From: Comamonadaceae bacterium OH2545_COT-014
GTDB taxonomy: Bacteria; Pseudomonadota; Gammaproteobacteria; Burkholderiales; Burkholderiaceae_C
DNA length: 64,000 bases
NCBI GenBank assembly: GCA_003859965.1
Contig: RQYR01000003.1
Span: 1 to 64,000 of the forward strand
Reading direction: 5' to 3'
A program made the translations under genes and the position numbers. The notes under the pieces were generated by a model. The model saw only the letters and a list, made by a program, of their open reading frames with translations. It had not been told where the DNA came from and did not search any database. Below are positions 56,265-64,000 of this stretch, in pieces. How positions within the stretch are numbered: position 1 is the stretch's first letter; the number at the start of each line of letters is the position of its first letter.

Positions 56265-57125
56265 ATGACTGCTCCGCTTGTTCTTTCCATCCAATCGCAT
56301 GTGGCTTATGGCCATGCAGGCAACTCGGCGGCCGTGTTTCCCATGCAGCGCCTGGGCATGGAGGTGCTGCCCGTGCATACCGTGCAGTTTTCCAACCACA
56401 CGGGGTATGGCGCGTTCCGCGGCCAAGTGTTCGATGCCGCCCATCTGCGCGACGTGTTCCTGGGTCTGCAAGAGCGCGGGTTATTGCCGCGCATCGCGGC
56501 AGTGCTGTCAGGCTACATGGGTGATCCGGGGCTGGGGGACGCCATCGTTGACATGGCGCACCGGGTGCGCCAGGCCAACCCCGCCGCCGTGTACCTGTGT
56601 GACCCGGTGTTCGGTGACGTGGGGCGCGGCATTTTCGTGCGTCCCGGCATTGCCGAATACCACCGCCAGCACACGCTGGCGGCGGCCGACATCATCACGC
56701 CCAACCAGTTCGAGTTTGAGCAGCTCATGGGCGTCACGTTGCAATCCGTCGGCCACGCCGTAGAGGTGGCACGCCAGCACATTCGCCACAGCGCCCGCAC
56801 CGTGATCATCACCAGCCTGATCACGCCAGACTTGCCTGCCGGGCAACTGGCCACCCTGGCCGTGCGCGCCCAAGAAGCCTGGGCCGTGCATACGCCACTC
56901 ATCCAGCGCACGCCGCTGCCTAACGGCATGGGCGACGCGTTTTCCGCCATTTTCCTGGCCCGCTTGCTGCAGGGTCAGCCGCTGGCGCCCGCGCTGCAGC
57001 ATGCCACCGCCAGCCTTTACGCGCTGGTGGCGCACACGCCCGAAGGCAGCCGCGACCTGCCGCTGATTGAACAGCAAGCGCAGATCGTGGCGCCGGAGCG
57101 CTTGTTTGGCGTGGTGGCGGTATAG
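56265..57125 (+). CDS. pdxY: Pyridoxal kinase PdxY
   Basis: Phosphorylates pyridoxal to PLP in the salvage pathway; 286 residues, ribokinase-like fold. SIQSHVAYGHAGNSAAVFPM at the N-terminus, YLCDPVFGD, the ITPNQFEFEQL segment, and the catalytic Asp D224 in PNGMGDAFSA are all typical of PdxY. The gene stands alone between def (divergent) and ligA (convergent). Confidence 0.93.
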   Translation: MTAPLVLSIQSHVAYGHAGNSAAVFPMQRLGMEVLPVHTVQFSNHTGYGAFRGQVFDAAHLRDVFLGLQERGLLPRIAAVLSGYMGDPGLGDAIVDMAHRVRQANPAAVYLCDPVFGDVGRGIFVRPGIAEYHRQHTLAAADIITPNQFEFEQLMGVTLQSVGHAVEVARQHIRHSARTVIITSLITPDLPAGQLATLAVRAQEAWAVHTPLIQRTPLPNGMGDAFSAIFLARLLQGQPLAPALQHATASLYALVAHTPEGSRDLPLIEQQAQIVAPERLFGVVAV

Positions 57126-57218
57126 CGCGCGAAAGTGCGAAAGCCCGAAAGAGTCGGAGAGAGGAGTCCGCCACCGCTCCACCCCTGCCCGCGCCGCCGG
57201 CGCTGCGCCCGCTCCAAG

Positions 57219-59791
<2,573 letters not shown>

Positions 59792-60898
59792 TTAGCTAAA
59801 CAGCCGCCGCGCCTGGGCCGAACCGGCAGCCAGGTCGTGCGCAGCCAAGGTGGCATAGAGGTGCTCCAGATCGGCGCCGATACTCTGCAGCGCCTCGGGG
59901 CGCAAGGGGCGGCCGGCATCGTCGGTGATAACGCCGTCCATGCGCTCGGCCAAAGCCGTCGCGATTTCTGACAGGCGCTCAAAGGGGCGTTCGTTCTGGT
60001 GCACTTGCGGCACGTCCAGGCTCAGCACCACCTCTCGCACGGCGGCCTGGGCCGGGTCGTCGGCCAAGGCGGCCTGCGAGTCAAAGGCCAGGCCAAGCAC
60101 GGGCGGCAGGCCCGGTTCGCTGGACGGCAGCACCATGCGGCCCGGAATCACGCCCGCCACAAAGCCCAGGCGCGCCGCCTGCTGGTGAACAAAGCCCGTG
60201 CTCCACGCGGCGGCGCGGGCGCGCAGGCTAAAACCCAGCTGCGCATCGTGCTCGCTGGCAAAGTGGTCCAGCTCGCGTGCGCGGGCCACTTCGTGCAGCA
60301 TGTCGGGAAAGTCGGGCGCGCCGCCCACGGCGTCGGCGAAAGCCTGGGTTTTCATGACGAATTCGGAGAATTCGATGTCGTTGAGCGCGCCCGTGCGGTT
60401 GGCCAACTGCACCCCCGTCTGGCAGGCCTGGTAACGCTGCCCGGCCACGGGAAATTCCCACTCGCCGCTGTGCTCGTTCTGCGCCTCCACGGCAAACGGC
60501 TTGCTGCCCACGCGGCGGGTGGCGGGCAGTGCGGCCAGCAGGGCATCGCCGGAGACCACGCCGTCCAGCGCCACGGGGGCAATGACATCAATCAGGGCGT
60601 CCAGCCGCGGGCGCTTTTCAGGCACGGGCAGCGGGCCCAGGGGCGCGCCTGCGGTGTCCGGCGGCGCTTCTTCGGCGGCCAGGGGGGCGGTGTCGGCAAA
60701 AGCCGCGGTATCCAGCCCGGGCTCGATGCGGTCGGCCTCCCCCGCCGGCGCCGCACGCGCGCCCGCCAGCGGGGCGGGTCTGGAGTCGGGCTGGGCCTGG
60801 CGCGGTTCGTTGCGGCGGGCGTTCCAGCTGTTGTAGGCAATCACGCCTCCCAGTACCAAGCCACCCGCAATGGCCAGGCCGATTTGCAATGAGCTCAT
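59792..60898 (-). CDS. zipA: Cell division protein ZipA
   Basis: FtsZ-binding membrane anchor of the division ring, 368 residues. It has the ZipA plan: N-terminal transmembrane helix (about 4-22, LQIGLAIAGGLVLGGVIAY), a charged/Pro-Ala-rich linker to about residue 105, and a C-terminal FtsZ-binding domain (FAVEAQNEHSGEWEFP onward, ending LAAGSAQARRLFS). ATG 60898 follows GAGGAGG. Position between smc and ligA is the standard arrangement and strengthens the call, because ZipA sequence conservation is low. Confidence 0.87.
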   Translation of the reverse strand: MSSLQIGLAIAGGLVLGGVIAYNSWNARRNEPRQAQPDSRPAPLAGARAAPAGEADRIEPGLDTAAFADTAPLAAEEAPPDTAGAPLGPLPVPEKRPRLDALIDVIAPVALDGVVSGDALLAALPATRRVGSKPFAVEAQNEHSGEWEFPVAGQRYQACQTGVQLANRTGALNDIEFSEFVMKTQAFADAVGGAPDFPDMLHEVARARELDHFASEHDAQLGFSLRARAAAWSTGFVHQQAARLGFVAGVIPGRMVLPSSEPGLPPVLGLAFDSQAALADDPAQAAVREVVLSLDVPQVHQNERPFERLSEIATALAERMDGVITDDAGRPLRPEALQSIGADLEHLYATLAAHDLAAGSAQARRLFS

Positions 60899-61089
60899 GC
60901 GCCCTCCTCTTTCGCTACCTTGTCCGCCATGCACACCCTACCGGTGTTGTGACGCGGTGAAAAACACACATCGGCCCGCATGGTGGCGCGTTTGCCGAAC
61001 AGTTCAGAGGTCCGGCGGAGTGGGTGGTGGCCTTCACCCTCGACGCCGGCCCATGGCGGAAAAGCATCCTCTTTGAAAAGCAACATGAC

Positions 61090-61410
61090 TTATCCCTTCA
61101 ATGCGCCAAGCCGTGCGCGCACGGCCGCTTGCAGCGCGGGCGCGTCATCCAGCATGCCATCGGGCAGGCGGTGGTATGGCAGGCCGATGTCGCGCACGGC
61201 TCCGGTTTTCTTGTCTGTGCGGCGGCTTTTGAGTTGCGCGCCCAGCCCTTCGCCCGAAGCGCTTTTCAGGTACAGGCCGCCGTGGCGCGAGACGATGGCG
61301 ATCATCTCGCCGTCCAGCCGAAAGGCCGCGCCGCCGAACAGGCGCCGCCGCTCGACGCGCCCCAGGGGCGCCAACAGGTCATGGACGTGATCGGCCAGCG
61401 GGTCGGCCAT
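61090..61410 (-). CDS. TfoX N-terminal-domain protein
   Basis: A 106-residue protein consisting of the TfoX N-terminal domain only: RVERRRLFGGAAFRLDGEMIAIV matches the family's conserved Met/Leu-Phe-Gly-Gly segment, and LYLKSA follows. Full TfoX/Sxy proteins regulate competence; single-domain versions have unknown roles. Lies between smc and zipA in the same orientation, 53 bases after smc and 191 before zipA. Confidence 0.82.
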   Translation of the reverse strand: MADPLADHVHDLLAPLGRVERRRLFGGAAFRLDGEMIAIVSRHGGLYLKSASGEGLGAQLKSRRTDKKTGAVRDIGLPYHRLPDGMLDDAPALQAAVRARLGALKG

Positions 61411-61463
61411 GGCTCATGCGCCCCCGTCTTCCGCATGGTGCGCCGGCCAGCGCGGCGGGCGTG

Positions 61464-64000
61464 TCATGCCTCGGCCATCCCCAGGGCGCTTTCCATGTCC
61501 ACCGCGACGATGCGCGAGACGCCCTGCTCCTGCATGGTCACGCCGATGAGCTGCTCGGCCATTTCCATCGCGATCTTGTTGTGGCTGATGAAAAGGAACT
61601 GCGTGCCCTGCCCGCTCATGTGGGTGACGAGCTTGGCGTAGCGTTCGGTGTTGGCGTCGTCCAGCGGCGCGTCCACCTCGTCCAGCAGGCAGAACGGCGC
61701 GGGGTTGAGCTGGAAGATGGCGAACACCAGGGCAATGGCCGTCAGCGCCTTTTCGCCGCCGGAGAGCAGGTGGATGGTCTGGTTCTTCTTGCCTGGCGGC
61801 TGGGCCATGACCTGCACGCCGCTGTCCAGAATCTCCTCGCCTGTCATCACCAGGCGCGCGTTGCCGCCGCCGAACAGCTCGGGGAACATGCGGCCGAAGT
61901 GCCCGTTGACGGTGTTGAAGGTGCTGCCCAGCAGTTCGCGCGTTTCGGCGTCGATTTTCTTGATGGCGTCTTCCAGCGTGGTCATGGCGTCCAGCAGGTC
62001 GGCGCTTTGCGCGTCCAGGAACTGCTTGCGCTCGCGCGCGGCGGCCAGCTCTTCCAGCGCGGCCAGGTTGACGGCGCCCAGCGCCGTGATGTCGCGGTGC
62101 AGGCGGTCGATCTCGCCCTGCAGGCCGTGCAGGCGCACGTTGCCTTCGGCAATGCTCTGGGCCACGGCGGCCAGGTCGGCCTGGGCGTCGGCCAGCAGTT
62201 CGGTGTACTGCTCGGTGCCCAGGCGGGCGGCTTGCTCTTTCAGTTGCAGCTCGGTGATGCGCTGGCGCAGCGGCTCCAGCTCGCGCTCCAGTTGCAGGCG
62301 GCGCTCGTCGCTGGCGCGCAGGCGGGCGGTGAGGTCGTCGTAGCGGCTGCGCTCGGCGGCCAGCGCCTGTTCGCGCTCCATCTTCAGGTTCAGCGCGTCT
62401 TGCAGGCCGCCCTGGGCGGCGGCGTCGCTCAGGCGGGCCAGCTCGTCCTGGGCGCGGGCCTGTTCGTCGGCCAGGCTGGCGGCCTGGGCGGCGGCGGTGT
62501 CGATGGCGCGGGCCAGCTCGGCGCGGCGCGCTTCAAGGCTGCGCTGGGCAAAGGCGGCTTCCTGCGCCTGGCGCTCCAGCGTGCGCTGCTGCTCGCGCGC
62601 GGCCTGGAGCTGGCGCTCGGCGGCCATCACGCGCTCGTCGAGCTGGGCGTGGCGCTCCTGGCTGTCGGCCAGCTGCATGTCCAGTTCTTCAAAGCGGGCT
62701 TCGGCGGTGACGCGGCGCTCTTGCAGGCTTTCCAAGCCGGCATCGACTTCGGCCAGGTCGCCCGCCAGCTGTTCGCTGCGGGCGCGGGTTTGTTCGGCCA
62801 TCTGGGCCAGGCGCAGGGTTTCCACTTGCAGCGCGTGCGCGCGGCTCTGGCCTTCGGCGGCTTCGCGCCGGGCGGCGGTGAGGCGCTGGGCGGCGTCGCT
62901 GTAGGCGGCCTCGGCCTTGACCAGCGCGCTCTTGGCCTCTTCGCTGATGAGGGCCTGGGCGCGCAGCTGCTTTTGCAGGTTGTCGATTTCCTGCGCGCGC
63001 GCCAGCAGGCCAGCCTGTTCGGTGTCGGGCGCGTAGAAGCTGACGCTGTGAGCGGTGACGGCATGGCCCGCGGGCACGTAGATGGCCTCGCCCGCCTTAA
63101 GCTGCTGGCGCTGGGCCAGTGCGGATTCCATGCTATCGGCGGTGTAGCAGCCGGCAAGCCAATCGGCCAGCAGGGCTTGCTGGGCGGCGTCGTGCAGGCG
63201 CAGCAGGCTGGACAGGCGCGGCAGCGCGGCGGCGCTTTCGGCGGCGGGCGTCTGGGGCGGGCTGTAGAAGGCCAGGCGGGCGGGCGGCGCGTCTTGCGCG
63301 AAGGCGCGCGCCATGTCCAGGCGGCTGATTTCCAGCGCGCCCAGGCGCTCGCGCAGCGCGGCTTCCAGCGCGCTTTCCCAGCCGCTTTCGATGTGCAGGC
63401 GGCTCCACAGGCCCTGCAGGCCGTCCAGGCCGTGCTTTTGCAGCCAGGGGGCGAGCTTGCCGTCGGTCTTGACCTTGTCTTGCAGCGCTTTCAGCGCCTC
63501 CAGCCGGGCCGAGAGGTCGGCCTGGCGGGCCGATTCGCCGTTGACGGCCTGCTGGCGCGCGCGGCGCTCGTCGTCAAGCTGCGGCACCTGCTCTTGCAGC
63601 TCGTGCAGGCGGGCGTCGGCCACGTCGGCGGCCTCTTGCGCGGCGGCCAGCTGCTGTTGCAGGTGCTGCAGGCGCTGCTCGTCCGGCGCGGCCAGGGCGT
63701 TGCGGTCGGCGTGCAGGCGGTCGCGCCGGGCCTGGAGCTGGCGCGTTTGCTCCTCGATGCCGCGCTGCTCGGCCGCCAGCACCTGGATTTGTTGCTGCAC
63801 CTGGCCCACGGCGCCGCGCTGCTCGTTGGCGGCGGTCTGGGCGCGGCGCAGCGCTTCTTCCAGATCGGGCAGGGTCTGCTGCTGCTCCTCCACCTGCGCG
63901 GCCAGGGTGATGGCCTGGTCCTCGGCCTGGGCGGCCTGCTCGGCCAGGGTGTCAATCTCGGCCTCGGCCTCGGCCCGGCGGCCCGCCCACTGGGCGGCCT
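61464..64000 (-). CDS. smc: Chromosome segregation ATPase SMC (5' end beyond the window)
   Basis: The C-terminal 845 or so codons of SMC; the reading frame is still open at position 64000, so the N-terminal ATPase half and part of the first coiled coil are missing. The part present begins in a long Gln/Ala/Glu coiled coil. It continues through the hinge ([20 protein letters not shown] to about [18 protein letters not shown]), the return coiled coil and the C-terminal ATPase lobe with signature [15 protein letters not shown] and Walker [16 protein letters not shown]. An apparent start at 63893 is an internal GTG. First gene of the smc-TfoX-zipA-ligA run. Confidence 0.93.
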   Translation of the reverse strand, partial: AAQWAGRRAEAEAEIDTLAEQAAQAEDQAITLAAQVEEQQQTLPDLEEALRRAQTAANEQRGAVGQVQQQIQVLAAEQRGIEEQTRQLQARRDRLHADRNALAAPDEQRLQHLQQQLAAAQEAADVADARLHELQEQVPQLDDERRARQQAVNGESARQADLSARLEALKALQDKVKTDGKLAPWLQKHGLDGLQGLWSRLHIESGWESALEAALRERLGALEISRLDMARAFAQDAPPARLAFYSPPQTPAAESAAALPRLSSLLRLHDAAQQALLADWLAGCYTADSMESALAQRQQLKAGEAIYVPAGHAVTAHSVSFYAPDTEQAGLLARAQEIDNLQKQLRAQALISEEAKSALVKAEAAYSDAAQRLTAARREAAEGQSRAHALQVETLRLAQMAEQTRARSEQLAGDLAEVDAGLESLQERRVTAEARFEELDMQLADSQERHAQLDERVMAAERQLQAAREQQRTLERQAQEAAFAQRSLEARRAELARAIDTAAAQAASLADEQARAQDELARLSDAAAQGGLQDALNLKMEREQALAAERSRYDDLTARLRASDERRLQLERELEPLRQRITELQLKEQAARLGTEQYTELLADAQADLAAVAQSIAEGNVRLHGLQGEIDRLHRDITALGAVNLAALEELAAARERKQFLDAQSADLLDAMTTLEDAIKKIDAETRELLGSTFNTVNGHFGRMFPELFGGGNARLVMTGEEILDSGVQVMAQPPGKKNQTIHLLSGGEKALTAIALVFAIFQLNPAPFCLLDEVDAPLDDANTERYAKLVTHMSGQGTQFLFISHNKIAMEMAEQLIGVTMQEQGVSRIVAVDMESALGMAEA

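Overview
This is a GC-rich bacterial chromosome segment. Gene content and order (hda-HAD hydrolase-pcnB, smc-zipA-ligA, two orphan Bug/TctC-type binding proteins, a 7-gene TRAP/itaconate locus) point to a betaproteobacterium of the order Burkholderiales, most likely family Comamonadaceae. No rRNA, complete tRNA, transposase, integrase or CRISPR array is visible.

Layout. 1-6905: housekeeping genes (pcnB, a HAD hydrolase and hda on the minus strand; purM, an SDR oxidoreductase and moaA on the plus strand). 6955-16263: a catabolic block, visibly less GC-rich between about 7000 and 10300. It holds a polar amino-acid ABC transporter, an FAD-linked 2-hydroxyacid dehydrogenase-type oxidase, a HisC-like aminotransferase, a VanB-like reductase, a VanA-like Rieske oxygenase and a divergent LysR regulator. 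16355-18100: a conserved unknown gene, a tRNA-like 3' end and an AraC regulator. 18220-20523: a TonB siderophore receptor behind a Fur-box-like site. 20585-27371: pth, ferredoxin, two orphan DppB/DppC-type permeases, a short CoA-transferase, a small coiled-coil membrane protein, a Bug receptor and nth.

27420-35812: a complete itaconate catabolic locus. It encodes a TRAP transporter, citramalyl-CoA lyase (ccl), itaconate CoA-transferase (ict), an acyl-CoA dehydrogenase, itaconyl-CoA hydratase (ich) and a divergent LysR regulator. Together they can import itaconate and split it to pyruvate and acetyl-CoA. 35828-44330: rsgA, an M48 protease, a second Bug receptor, and an aminotransferase divergent from a TrpXYZ-type ABC transporter. 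44801-49062: ppsA with a trailing DUF4212-type gene, and an unusual Gly/Ala-rich protein. 49652-53880: a periplasmic iron cluster (imelysin, di-haem DUF1111 protein, imelysin). 54257-64000: an NlpC/P60 peptidase, def, pdxY, then smc (cut by the window edge), a TfoX-N protein, zipA and ligA on the minus strand.

Two interspersed repeat families run through the intergenic spaces. One is a 161-208 bp element with terminal inverted repeats close to AGAACCTGTTCAAAGTCTC; there are four whole copies and two or three isolated ends, and two copies begin at or within 2 bp of a stop codon. The other is a short GATAGC/GCTATC hairpin family. Three genes (moaA, pth, pdxY) carry a -10-like hexamer exactly 8 nt before the ATG, which predicts leaderless mRNAs.
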